From JBBRSL01 sp038245435 (lineage in GTDB: Bacteria > Patescibacteriota > Saccharimonadia > Saccharimonadales > CAIOMD01), in assembly GCA_038245435.1 (NCBI GenBank), contig JBBRSL010000007.1, positions 1 to 34,267 of the forward strand: a stretch of DNA of 34,267 nt. Reading direction: 5' to 3'. Position numbers and translations under genes: made by a program. Positions 13,564 through 21,056 of the stretch are shown piece by piece. The number at the start of each line of letters is the position of its first letter. Position 1 is the first letter of the stretch. The notes beneath the pieces were generated by a model. It made no database searches. It saw only the letters and a program-made list of their open reading frames with translations, and had not been told where the DNA came from.

Positions 13564-14370
13564 TTACAGAGGGTGATCGATTATTTTTTGCACGCGCTCT
13601 ATACTGCGCGCTAAACCTGTCTTCTCATCAATATCAATAAGTACGGCGTTAAATTGGAATGGTGGCTTGGCATCAATAGTATTTATGTTCTTTTCACCAT
13701 CCCGCCACCGCGGAATAATGGCACTGAGCTTGACCCCAAGCGAAGAATGCAGCGAACCACACATACCGACATCTGTGACGTGTGCTGTGCCTTTTGGGAG
13801 CACCATCGCATCGGCACTCGGTACATGCCAATGATCCCCCACAACTGCACCAACCTTGCCATCTAGATAGTAGCCAATAACGCGCTTTTCACTCGATAGA
13901 TCACCATGAAAATTAACAATGGTGGTTATTGGCGCGCTAGATTCAATTTTATCTAGTACTTCGTCCATCTTTAAAAGCGGATTTGAAACATCACGTGTAT
14001 AGCTTCTTGGAAACGTGGCACCCATGATCGACACAAGGGCTATTGGGCCGAACTTAGTTTCAAGAAACTTATAGCCTGAACCTGGGGTGGCTCGTAGATT
14101 TGCCGGGCCATTCACAGGTGCATCGCTATCATGTATAAGCTCGAGCGTTTCATTGCGCTCAACACTGTGGTTACCGCCGCTAAAGAAGTCTACACCAGCT
14201 TTTTTGAGCTCTTGATAGTGTAACTTACTCATACCAACGCCGTGGCTAATATTTTCTGACTGCGCGACAACAACATCAATTTTATACTTCTTGCGAAGTG
14301 CCGGCAGTAGCTCTGTAACAATTTGCCGACCGGGCCGGGCCATAATATCGCCAATATACAGTAACTTAAT
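13564..14370 (-). CDS. ymdB: YmdB-family metallophosphoesterase, probable ATT start
   Basis: YmdB-type enzymes are dimetal 2',3'-cyclic-nucleotide phosphodiesterases; in Bacillus the gene sits beside rny, as here. The first ATG (14343) would remove the GD motif that begins every family member. Reading upstream in frame gives KLLYIGDIMARPGR starting from an ATT at 14370, with AGGGGGA at normal spacing before it. From ATT, the metal ligands fall at Asp8, Glu39, Asn40 and Asn67, exactly the positions I recall for characterised homologues. Later ligands are His in NFHGD and two His in GDHWH. The family DFHAE and GTHTH motifs are altered to NFHGD and GDHWH, but all ligand residues are kept. The gene begins 11 nt after the rny stop, so the two are one operon. 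Confidence 0.88.
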   Translation of the reverse strand: MKLLYIGDIMARPGRQIVTELLPALRKKYKIDVVVAQSENISHGVGMSKLHYQELKKAGVDFFSGGNHSVERNETLELIHDSDAPVNGPANLRATPGSGYKFLETKFGPIALVSIMGATFPRSYTRDVSNPLLKMDEVLDKIESSAPITTIVNFHGDLSSEKRVIGYYLDGKVGAVVGDHWHVPSADAMVLPKGTAHVTDVGMCGSLHSSLGVKLSAIIPRWRDGEKNINTIDAKPPFQFNAVLIDIDEKTGLARSIERVQKIIDHPL

Positions 14371-14384
14371 TGGTTGTCCCCCTA
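14371..14384 (-). promoter_or_regulatory. Shine-Dalgarno deciding the ymdB start
   Basis: On the minus strand AGGGGGA overlaps the rny stop codon and is followed by CAACCA and then ATT. The spacing fits the ATT at 14370 and is far too long for the ATG at 14343. Confidence 0.7.
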
Positions 14385-15896
14385 TTTAGCGAATTCGATA
14401 GCGCGTGTTTCACGAATAACATTGACCTTGATAGTGCCTGGGTACTGCATGGTTGATTCAATCTTGTTGGCAATATCACGCGAAAGCTTAATTGCCGATA
14501 AGTCGTCAATATCTCCTGGGCGCACAAAGACACGCACTTCGCGCCCTGCACTTATGGCATAGGACTTATCGATACCAGGGAAGCTGTTAGCCACGTTTTC
14601 GAGCTCCTGCATGCGCTGCGAGAAGTTTTCGGCACTGATGTTACGTGCGCCAGGGCGTGAGGCGCTAATGGCATCTACGACACGAATAATTAAAGCTTCT
14701 GTGGTGGTTGCTTCCATATCATCATGATGAGCTTCGGCTGCATGAGCGATTTCTTCTGGTACGCCATACTTACGGGCCATTTCGCCACTTATATGGTGGT
14801 GCTTGCCTTCCATCTTATGGGTCAGAGCTTTACCGAGATCATGAATGAGGGCTGCATACTTTGTGATTCGCACATCTGCACCGAGCTCTTCAGCTATAAC
14901 GCCAGCCATGTGGGCCATTTCGGTACTGTGCTTAAGAACATTTTGGCCGTAGCTTGTGCGGTATTTAAGTTCACCAAGGAGCTGTACGATTTCTCGCGGG
15001 ATACCAACAACGCCAACTTCGCGAGCAGCATCCTCACCAGCGCGTGTGACATCTTTTTGAACTTGCTTTTGGGCCTTATCGACAACTTCTTCGATACGAC
15101 CTGGGTGCACACGACCGTCCTTAAGTAACATTTCGAGTGCTTGGCGTGCGACTTCACGACGGACCGGATCAAAACTACTCAAAATAATCATACCCGGGGT
15201 GTCATCAACCATAATATCGACACCAGTTGCGCGTTGCAGCGCCTGAATGTTGCGACCTTCTTTACCAATGATACGGCCCTTCATTTCTTCGTCTTCGAGC
15301 TTGACAGCCGTAACAGTACGCTCAGCAGTTACTTCGCTCGCCATGCGTTCCATGGCGCTGACAATAATAGCGCCGGCGGTATCTTCGGCTTCTTCTTTGG
15401 CTTCTGCTTGTAACTTAACGACCAGTCCGACTAAGTCATTACGAATATCTCGTTCTGTCATCTGCATAAGCTTGTCAGCGGCGTCGGCTTTAGTTAACTT
15501 AGCAATTTTCTCAAGCTTGTCTTGTTGCTTTGTACGAAGTTCGCGAATTTCGTTCTTGAGACCTTCAACTTCATCTTCATTACGTCGCAGTTTTTCACCA
15601 CGCTTGTCGAGCTCGTCAAGCTTAGCATCAAGTGAACGCTCGCGGTCGAGTAAGCGGTTCTCAAGCTCTTTGGCTTCTTTGCGACGTTGCTGTTCTTCAC
15701 GACGCGCATCTTCTGCGAATCTAAGAGAATCTTCTTGCGCCTTCTTTGATATTGCGGCAGCTTCTTTATTTGCCTTTGCGAGCTGTTTTTCTGCCTCATG
15801 AGCAGCTGAGCCGATTTTACGTCGTGTTGTAACTTGGCTAACACCAAAACCGGCGCCAATACCAACAAGAGCCAACACTATAGTAATTGGATCCAT
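14382..15896 (-). CDS. rny: Ribonuclease Y
   Basis: This 504-residue protein is the membrane-tethered endoribonuclease that starts mRNA decay in many gram-positives. It has an N-terminal membrane segment (about 3-22), then a long charged coiled coil (about 30-170). A KH RNA-binding domain follows (GRIIGKEGRNIQALQRATGV, about 205-270), then an HD domain with HSTEMAHMAG, the catalytic HDLGKALTH and AHHDDMEATT (about 320-420). Length and order match the family. A clear AAAGGA ribosome site precedes the ATG. It is followed by ymdB as in Bacillus. Confidence 0.96.
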   Translation of the reverse strand: MDPITIVLALVGIGAGFGVSQVTTRRKIGSAAHEAEKQLAKANKEAAAISKKAQEDSLRFAEDARREEQQRRKEAKELENRLLDRERSLDAKLDELDKRGEKLRRNEDEVEGLKNEIRELRTKQQDKLEKIAKLTKADAADKLMQMTERDIRNDLVGLVVKLQAEAKEEAEDTAGAIIVSAMERMASEVTAERTVTAVKLEDEEMKGRIIGKEGRNIQALQRATGVDIMVDDTPGMIILSSFDPVRREVARQALEMLLKDGRVHPGRIEEVVDKAQKQVQKDVTRAGEDAAREVGVVGIPREIVQLLGELKYRTSYGQNVLKHSTEMAHMAGVIAEELGADVRITKYAALIHDLGKALTHKMEGKHHHISGEMARKYGVPEEIAHAAEAHHDDMEATTTEALIIRVVDAISASRPGARNISAENFSQRMQELENVANSFPGIDKSYAISAGREVRVFVRPGDIDDLSAIKLSRDIANKIESTMQYPGTIKVNVIRETRAIEFAK

Positions 15897-15983
15897 AATA
15901 TGTCCTTTCTATCTGTCAGAGCTTGCCAGCACATCACTATCACTTCATTAGCACTTAGCATCAACTCTGGGTAATCAAGTAAA

Positions 15984-16010
15984 TTTATACAAAAATAGGA
16001 TTTCTGCCAA
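15984..16010 (-). promoter_or_regulatory. Putative rny promoter
   Basis: On the minus strand TTGGCA, a 15-bp spacer and TATAAA lie about 90 nt upstream of the rny ATG. The spacer is short, so confidence is modest. Confidence 0.4.
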
Positions 16011-16056
16011 AACTCCGCAGTTGTTCCTAACTAAAACTATAGTTGCATGCTTGCAT

Positions 16057-16824
16057 TTACGCAACAATAAAGCGATCCGCCACTGTAACGGCCGCCCAAA
16101 CTATGGCCACTCCAAGCAGTAGTAAAAAAAGTTGCCAGTCTTTTGTCAACTTTTTCGGAGTTTCACTATTAATGTCCGGAATAATATCCGAACCGGCAAT
16201 GTACAGTAAAAAGCCTGCGCTAATGCCAAGGAGTAGCCCAATCGGAATCTGCTCGCTACCACCAAGCCAAAACACTAGTACCGCTACAGCCGATGAGAGC
16301 AGTGCCCCGAAGACATTAATAATAATGACTGCCCTTCGGCTCATTTTACGAGATAGAAGCAGCGCAAAATCACCAATTTCGTGAGGAATTTCGTGAGCTG
16401 CAACAGCGATCGTGGTGACAATGCCTGTCGGTATATTCACCAAGAAAGCCGCACCAATGGCGACACCGTCTAACGCGTTATGAGCAGTGTTGCCAATTAT
16501 TATGGTAAGTCGTGACGAAGTATGCTTTATCCCCTGTTCATCATCATCGTGATGATGATGCAGCGAACCTAAAACCCTCTGGAAAATAAAAAAGCCCAAG
16601 AACCCAAACATACAACCAACAAATACTTGGTCAACATTATAGTTAACCCCTTCTGGTAGCAAATCAACAAAAACGGCTGCGAGTAGCGCACCAGCAGCAA
16701 ATGGAGTGCCATAGATAGCTAATTTTCTTGCTGAGCTTTTATTGCCAATAAGCAAAAGCCCGCCGACAAGTGAGATTGCGCCACCGATAAGCGAATAAAA
16801 TAATACGTCTAGATAAGTTGCCAT
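16057..16824 (-). CDS. ZIP-family metal (zinc/iron) transporter
   Basis: This polytopic membrane protein of about 255 residues carries both metal-site helices of the ZIP family: HNALDGVAIGAAF (TM4) and HEIPHEIGDFALLL (TM5). A His/Asp-rich loop (LHHHHDDDEQGIKH) lies between membrane segments, typical of metal-sensing or loading loops. I chose the ATG at 16824, which starts directly before the first membrane segment; an in-frame TTG at 16860 lies inside the operator. ZIP proteins import Zn2+, Fe2+ or Mn2+ into the cytoplasm. The divergent Fur/Zur-type regulator and shared palindrome argue for metal-repressed zinc or iron uptake. Confidence 0.9.
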   Translation of the reverse strand: MATYLDVLFYSLIGGAISLVGGLLLIGNKSSARKLAIYGTPFAAGALLAAVFVDLLPEGVNYNVDQVFVGCMFGFLGFFIFQRVLGSLHHHHDDDEQGIKHTSSRLTIIIGNTAHNALDGVAIGAAFLVNIPTGIVTTIAVAAHEIPHEIGDFALLLSRKMSRRAVIIINVFGALLSSAVAVLVFWLGGSEQIPIGLLLGISAGFLLYIAGSDIIPDINSETPKKLTKDWQLFLLLLGVAIVWAAVTVADRFIVA

Positions 16825-16850
16825 TACAGATAGACTACGAAAATCTAATA

Positions 16851-16892
16851 CATATTGCAAATTAGTTGCACCTGCAATACAATTGCAATATG
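16851..16892. promoter_or_regulatory. Candidate Zur/Fur operator between zip and its regulator
   Basis: CATATTGCAA (16851-16860) and TTGCAATATG (16883-16892) are perfect 10-bp inverted copies separated by 22 bp. A nested dyad TTGCA-CC-TGCAA (16866-16877) sits between them. The right half covers the regulator's start codon, and a TACAAT box (16878-16883) lies between. Such placement would allow one regulator to block both divergent genes and repress itself. Confidence 0.7.
16878..16883 (+). promoter_or_regulatory. -10 box of the Fur/Zur-family gene
   Basis: TACAAT lies 6 nt before the ATG at 16890, inside the operator. Transcription would begin at or next to the start codon. Confidence 0.5.
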
Positions 16893-17312
16893 AATACTGT
16901 ATTGCGCACTGCCTGCGAGGTGCACAATGTACGTGCCACTCTGGTTCGTAAAAACTTATTTGATTTACTGGTTAGCGAAAGCCCGATTTCGGTCAGTAGT
17001 TTTTTTGATATCACCAAAACTCGCGGTTTTGATACGGTAAGCGTCTACCGGACCCTGGATTTATTTAGAAAAATGGAAATCGTCCACGAACATGGTGTCG
17101 GGCGGCAACGAATACTACAAGCAAAAACCGAGCACGACGCTCACCACCACTTTATTTCGTGTGAAACATGTGGTTTTAGCCAAGAGTTCGAAGACGATGC
17201 TATCGAGTATCAGCTCAGTACCGTGGCGGCCGAAAATGGATTCCCTAAAATTAAATCGCACTACTTAGAAATTATTGGCCAATGCCAAAACTGCTATTCG
17301 GCGACTGTGTGA
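16890..17312 (+). CDS. Fur/Zur-family metalloregulator
   Basis: This protein has 140 residues from the ATG at 16890. The N-terminal winged helix includes GFDTVSVYRTLDLFRKMEIVHE, the recognition helix typical of Fur proteins (about 48-70). The C-terminal dimerisation domain has the metal-site stretch HDAHHHFISCETC and a second CQNC near the end, giving the two CxxC pairs of the structural zinc site. It probably senses zinc, given the adjacent ZIP transporter, but iron cannot be excluded. There is no Shine-Dalgarno; the -10 box ends 6 nt before ATG, and the operator overlaps the start, so autoregulation is likely. An alternative upstream ATG at 16866 would lie within the operator. Confidence 0.9.
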   Translation: MNTVLRTACEVHNVRATLVRKNLFDLLVSESPISVSSFFDITKTRGFDTVSVYRTLDLFRKMEIVHEHGVGRQRILQAKTEHDAHHHFISCETCGFSQEFEDDAIEYQLSTVAAENGFPKIKSHYLEIIGQCQNCYSATV

Positions 17313-17342
17313 AATACTTCAAGGAATTTTTGGGCGTTTACA

Positions 17343-17744
17343 CTATTTTTTGGGAGTCGTAATGTGCACGTTGGCGCCATATTCTGGTAAAGCGATGTGT
17401 TCATCTTGCCCGTCTCGTAATTGCTTAAGGCCGTCCTTGAGCCACATATCCCCAGTAGTTGATACAATGGGCGCCTTATTGACATAGGCAAGCGTGTTGG
17501 CAACCGCGAAGCCTATGCGCAGACCTGTAAAGCTACCAGGGCCTTTGAAAATAACGACACCTTGTATGTCTTTCCAGTCTTTTCGGGCAGTATCCAGTAG
17601 CTTCTTTATCTGTAGATGAATCGTATCTGTTAGTGTGCGGTGCGCTTCCCAGGTTTGATAGCCAAGTTTCTTTTCATCCTCAAATAAACCAACCTCAGCC
17701 AGTACTTGGTCAGTCTTAATAGTTACAATAAGCATCTTAGGCAA
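17343..17744 (-). CDS. tsaB: TsaB, short form (t6A tRNA modification)
   Basis: This is a 133-residue protein with the TsaB N-terminal ASKHA half: the signature KGPGSFTGLRIGFAVANTLAY (about 68-88) and a preceding beta-rich segment. Typical TsaB is about 220-230 residues; here the second half is missing, and the chain ends in a short tail, ALPEYGANVHITTPKK. I believe short TsaB is usual in CPR bacteria, so this is probably not a broken gene. TsaB pairs with TsaD to transfer threonylcarbamoyl to A37 of ANN-decoding tRNAs. Its start overlaps tsaE by 8 bp. TsaD is not in the window. Confidence 0.88.
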   Translation of the reverse strand: MPKMLIVTIKTDQVLAEVGLFEDEKKLGYQTWEAHRTLTDTIHLQIKKLLDTARKDWKDIQGVVIFKGPGSFTGLRIGFAVANTLAYVNKAPIVSTTGDMWLKDGLKQLRDGQDEHIALPEYGANVHITTPKK

Positions 17745-18204
17745 TATCCTTTACTAAATATGAGAGCGATTCAGGGTATATGAGCTCGATATTCCGCTCG
17801 GTTTCACTGATGGTGTCAAAACGAATGATAAGCCGCTCAGCTGGCAAAACCTCGTCCGCCACTCCAGCCCACTCTAGAACTAAAACGTTTTCAACATCCT
17901 GTTGCAGCTCAACGATTTCGTGGGCCATGATACCAGCCTCGTGTAGGCGATACAGATCAAAGTGGTGTATTTGTAATCTATGGGCCTGATATATTTTTGA
18001 CACGGTAAATGTAGGGCTCGAAACATGATCATCGCTACCGGCGCCCCTTACTAAGCCTCGGGTAAATGTCGTCTTACCACCACCCAAATCACTGGTAAGT
18101 TCAATAACTTCACCGCCTTTTAGGTGCGCGCCAATATGAGCGCCAAGTGTTTCGGTAACGGCAGAATCGGTAGAGAGAATTTGCAGCCTTAAAACGGTAT
18201 TCAT
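17737..18204 (-). CDS. tsaE: TsaE, t6A biosynthesis ATPase
   Basis: This 155-residue P-loop protein of the TsaE family has a Walker A SDLGGGKTTFTRG near residue 38-50, SSPTFTVSKIY following it, HFDLYRL (about 100), and VLEWAG (about 130), all family signatures. TsaE hydrolyses ATP to drive turnover of the TsaBD complex during t6A37 synthesis. A GAGG ribosome site lies 5 nt before the ATG. It is the first gene of a two-gene operon with tsaB. Confidence 0.94.
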   Translation of the reverse strand: MNTVLRLQILSTDSAVTETLGAHIGAHLKGGEVIELTSDLGGGKTTFTRGLVRGAGSDDHVSSPTFTVSKIYQAHRLQIHHFDLYRLHEAGIMAHEIVELQQDVENVLVLEWAGVADEVLPAERLIIRFDTISETERNIELIYPESLSYLVKDIA

Positions 18205-18270
18205 ATCCTCTATAGAGTACCGCGAGCCCTATAGGTACCGCAAGCAATCACACAGGGATTGGCGTTGGGC

Positions 18271-18279
18271 TGGTATACA
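18271..18279 (+). promoter_or_regulatory. Extended -10 of the PRC-barrel gene
   Basis: TGG-TATACA lies 18 nt before the ATG at 18298. It argues against an upstream TTG start at 18259, which would lie before the promoter. Confidence 0.45.
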
Positions 18280-18297
18280 ATAAGAGTAATACATCAT

Positions 18298-18867
18298 ATG
18301 CTTTTACTTTCAACGAAACTCCATAACATTCCACTTATTAGTGTGCGAAGTGGTGTACGCATTGGTACGGTACTATCGCCAATCGTCAACCCCCACAACC
18401 TACATATCGATGCTTTTTGGTGCGAAACAGTAAATAGCAAAACGAATAAAGTGCTTTTAGATATGGACATTCGAGACTTTTCCATTAAAGGCATCTTGAT
18501 TGACGACCATCTTGGTTTGAGCGATCCAGATGAACTGGTGCGACTGAGTGCAATATTAGAGCTCGAGTATACGCTTGAAGGTAAAGCGGTGCTTGCAAGT
18601 AAGCGCAAAATTGGTAAGGTCGTCGATTATGCTATTGATCACCAAAGCCTCTATATTCAAAAATTATATGTGCAACCGCCTGTTTGGAAACCGAGCATCG
18701 GCGGTACACGGTTAACATTCGACCGAACAAGTGTTGTCGAGGTAACCGATACGCATATTGTTGTGAGCGGCCCAGAAGAAAAAGTAACCAGTGCTGCTGG
18801 CCTTAAATCGAACGCTTCTCTTGCAAACTACTCGGCCAGCACTTCTTTAATTAGCGAAAAAGAATAG
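18298..18867 (+). CDS. PRC-barrel domain protein
   Basis: This protein has about 189 residues from the ATG at 18298. The N-terminal half reads LLLSTKLHNIPLISVRSGVRIGTVLSPIV, the pattern of a PRC-barrel (a small beta-barrel found in ribosome maturation and photosynthetic proteins). A second similar barrel follows (VLASKRKIGKVVDYAID, about 100-115). No signal peptide or membrane segment is seen. The function is unknown. Its last 40 bp overlap the 3' end of recX on the other strand, so the two transcripts are antisense at their ends. Confidence 0.75.
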   Translation: MLLLSTKLHNIPLISVRSGVRIGTVLSPIVNPHNLHIDAFWCETVNSKTNKVLLDMDIRDFSIKGILIDDHLGLSDPDELVRLSAILELEYTLEGKAVLASKRKIGKVVDYAIDHQSLYIQKLYVQPPVWKPSIGGTRLTFDRTSVVEVTDTHIVVSGPEEKVTSAAGLKSNASLANYSASTSLISEKE

Positions 18868-19424
18868 CCCTGTCGAGCCAAATATTCAATAAGTTTTTGA
18901 TCATCCACATATCGAGCAGAACGACGTTTTTTTACCACTAAAATACGCAGCGTGTCGATATCTGAGGTTTCGTTATCCGCTAAAACTTCGGTAATAATTT
19001 CGCGCTCGACACCTTTGGATGCAAGTTCTTGGGTGATATAGCGAGCACTCCTTTGTTTACCGCTACGGCGTTGATCGACCCACCACTTTGCAAAAGCGGT
19101 ATCATTTTGGTAGTTTCTTTTTTGGGCATCGATAAGTATTTTTTGAGTTAGCTCATCACCAGCCTGTTTTTTTCGCAAATAGTCCGTTAGCTCACGCGCT
19201 GAACGTGGCCGAATCATCAGCCATTCGAAAGCACGCATACTCAGCTTTCCATCACTTGATAGCTGTTGTAGCTTTTTTAACTCTGAGCTCGTGAGCTCTT
19301 GGCCATTTTTGAGCTTCGTATTGAGTAGTTCATCAAGGTTTAGTGAAAACGTATATTTCCCATCAACAAAAATACTCACCCTGTTGGGGTTCTTCACTTG
19401 GGCTTTTATGGCGGTAATTATCAT
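18828..19424 (-). CDS. recX: RecX-family regulator of RecA
   Basis: This protein has about 198 residues from the ATG at 19424. The three-helix repeats of RecX are visible: AFEWLMIRPRSARELTDYLRKK, NDTAFAKWWVDQR with SARYITQELASKGV, and a C-terminal repeat ending KLIEYLARQGYSFSLIKEVLA. RecX binds RecA filaments and inhibits or tunes strand exchange. It is the third gene after recA, with a small membrane hydrolase-like gene between. The upstream frame is open but has no better start; 2 nt separate the previous stop from this ATG. Confidence 0.92.
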   Translation of the reverse strand: MIITAIKAQVKNPNRVSIFVDGKYTFSLNLDELLNTKLKNGQELTSSELKKLQQLSSDGKLSMRAFEWLMIRPRSARELTDYLRKKQAGDELTQKILIDAQKRNYQNDTAFAKWWVDQRRSGKQRSARYITQELASKGVEREIITEVLADNETSDIDTLRILVVKKRRSARYVDDQKLIEYLARQGYSFSLIKEVLAE

Positions 19425-19426
19425 GA

Positions 19427-19885
19427 TTAACCCTGCGTAATGGTGTGACCAAGGACAACACCAATAATAAGGACGAACCAGGCAAGTTCGACTGTCCAGC
19501 CCCATGACCTTTCACCCCATTGAAGGCGAGAATGCCAGTGAGTTAGTCTATTTTGCGCAAGTTCAACACCTTTTTTCTCACGCCAGTACCTATAGATCCA
19601 AACAAAGTCTGGGCTCCAAGCAACGATCATAGCAGCGAGCACCAGCCACCATTCACTGCCCGCAACAATAACAAGCATTATGGCTGTTATTGGTAGCATT
19701 ACTGAATCGATTACCAACACTCGCCCAAACGATTGATGGTTTGGGCGCTTATCATAGGGAACACCATAGTGCAGTAGTGCATCAAGAAAATAATGTGAAG
19801 CCAGCGCAATCGGCAACACAAGCAGCGGCGTTTGAATCGCCAGTGCTAAAACAGCCCCCGTTGCTGCATGATTTGTTGCGGTCAT
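19427..19885 (-). CDS. YdjM-like membrane-bound metal-dependent hydrolase homologue (DUF457)
   Basis: This 152-residue protein has about four hydrophobic segments. Conserved positions are NHAATGAVLA at the N-terminus, SHYFLDALLHYG (about 30-41, with a His and Asp/His pattern), and AWSPDF further on. These are characteristic of the YdjM/DUF457 family of inner-membrane proteins annotated as metal-dependent hydrolases, for which LexA control is known in E. coli. It lies between recA and recX, 3 bp after recA and 2 nt before recX, so it is cotranscribed with DNA repair genes. No biochemical role is established. Confidence 0.75.
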   Translation of the reverse strand: MTATNHAATGAVLALAIQTPLLVLPIALASHYFLDALLHYGVPYDKRPNHQSFGRVLVIDSVMLPITAIMLVIVAGSEWWLVLAAMIVAWSPDFVWIYRYWREKKGVELAQNRLTHWHSRLQWGERSWGWTVELAWFVLIIGVVLGHTITQG

Positions 19886-19888
19886 TTT

Positions 19889-20917
19889 TTATGCTTTAGA
19901 GAGTTCGCGAACTTTTTTGTCGATGGCTGCAAGTGCTTTGGGGTTATCGACAAGATACTGCTTTGCCGCTTCGCGGCCTTGGCCGATTTTGGCACCATCA
20001 TATTCATACCAAGCGCCACCCTTACCGACAACCGCATGTTGCACTGCCAAATCCAGCACGTCACCTTCGCGACTAATGCCAACGTTATACATAATATCGA
20101 ATTCAGCTTCACGGAAAGGCGGTGCAACTTTATTCTTAACTACTTTGACACGAGTTCTGTTGCCGATGACTTCGTCACCACTTTTAATTTGGCTAATACG
20201 ACGAATATCCATACGTACGCTGGCATAAAACTTGAGTGCGTTACCACCAGTAGTAGTTTCTGGATTGCCAAACATAATACCAATTTTCATGCGTAGCTGA
20301 TTAATAAAGATAACCGTACACTTACTGCGGCTAATGATACCCGTGAGCTTGCGCAGTGCCTGACTCATAAGACGTGCTTGCAAACCCATATGAGAATCAC
20401 CCATGTCACCTTCGATTTCAGCTTGCGGCACGAGGGCTGCCACCGAGTCAACAACAATCAAATCAACGGCGTTACTGCGTACTAATGTTTCAACAATTTC
20501 AAGCGCTTGCTCACCATTATCGGGTTGTGCAACTAACAGACTATTAATGTTTACACCAATACGTTCTGCATAGGCTGGGTCGAGTGCGTGCTCTGCATCA
20601 ATAAAAGCCGCGCTGCCACCTTGCTTTTGGATTTCAGCGATAGCGTGCAAGGAAAGGGTCGTTTTACCGCTGCTTTCCGGACCATAAATTTCAATAATAC
20701 GGCCTTTTGGAATACCGCCACCAAGTGCAAGATCAAGGCTCAGGGCGCCGGCTGAGAAAGTTTCAACATCAATTCGGTGCTCGTCGCCAAGTTGCATAAT
20801 GGCACCTTGACCGAAGTTTTTTCGAATCTGATCAACAGCCAAGCTCAGTGCTTGGTCTTTACCGCTCTGGTCTTTTGACGCAGGGGCGAGTTCTTTTGGT
20901 TCTTTTTTTGCAGCCAT
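19889..20917 (-). CDS. recA: RecA recombinase
   Basis: This 342-residue protein forms ATP-dependent filaments on single-stranded DNA for homologous recombination and SOS sensing. The Walker A is GPESSGKTT (about 79-87), Walker B LIVVDSVAAL, and loop L2 includes FGNPETTTGGNALKFYAS. The N-terminus is about 13 residues longer than that of E. coli (rich in Lys, Glu and Ser), and the C-terminus lacks the usual acidic tail (ends RELSKA). GAGGGAG lies 11 nt before the ATG. I do not recognise an SOS box upstream. Confidence 0.97.
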   Translation of the reverse strand: MAAKKEPKELAPASKDQSGKDQALSLAVDQIRKNFGQGAIMQLGDEHRIDVETFSAGALSLDLALGGGIPKGRIIEIYGPESSGKTTLSLHAIAEIQKQGGSAAFIDAEHALDPAYAERIGVNINSLLVAQPDNGEQALEIVETLVRSNAVDLIVVDSVAALVPQAEIEGDMGDSHMGLQARLMSQALRKLTGIISRSKCTVIFINQLRMKIGIMFGNPETTTGGNALKFYASVRMDIRRISQIKSGDEVIGNRTRVKVVKNKVAPPFREAEFDIMYNVGISREGDVLDLAVQHAVVGKGGAWYEYDGAKIGQGREAAKQYLVDNPKALAAIDKKVRELSKA

Positions 20918-20968
20918 AATAATTATTACTCCCTCGTTTTAGGTATATCGATAGTAAAGTCTAGAGGT

Positions 20969-20974
20969 AGTATA
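20969..20974 (-). promoter_or_regulatory. -10 box of recA
   Basis: TATACT on the minus strand in the context TTTGGTATACTACC gives a leader of about 45 nt with the Shine-Dalgarno at 20929-20935. Confidence 0.5.
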
Positions 20975-21039
20975 CCAAAAAAAGCACTCGTCCAAACAAA
21001 CTAAGTATCGAAGTTGTTTATATTTCTTATGCTAATAGC

Positions 21040-21045
21040 TATACT
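21040..21045 (+). promoter_or_regulatory. -10 box of the pilB operon
   Basis: TATACT lies 11 nt before the ATG at 21057. A weak TTGTTT lies 20 bp upstream. Confidence 0.45.
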
Positions 21046-21056
21046 AGCCAGTAACT

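Noticed and set aside
15247..15801. 184-codon open frame antisense to rny
   Set aside because: Its Ser/Arg-rich product is a shadow of the coiled-coil and KH codons of rny, which is unambiguous.
16866..16889. Upstream ATG start for the Fur/Zur-family gene
   Set aside because: It would place the start before the -10 box and inside the palindrome. The ATG at 16890 matches the family N-terminus and the leaderless spacing.
18208..18241. Direct repeat CTATAG(A)GTACCGC and palindrome CTCTATAGAG between tsaE and the PRC-barrel gene
   Set aside because: It is two short copies only, with no array or insertion signature. The palindrome could be part of the tsaE promoter, but nothing supports a specific role.
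19425..19505. N-terminal extension of recX
   Set aside because: The extra residues come from the 3' end of the YdjM-like gene and do not resemble RecX. The ATG at 19424 gives the family-like start.
20918..21056. SOS/LexA box at recA
   Set aside because: I found neither a CTGT-N8-ACAG nor a GAAC-N4-GTTC type dyad in the gap.
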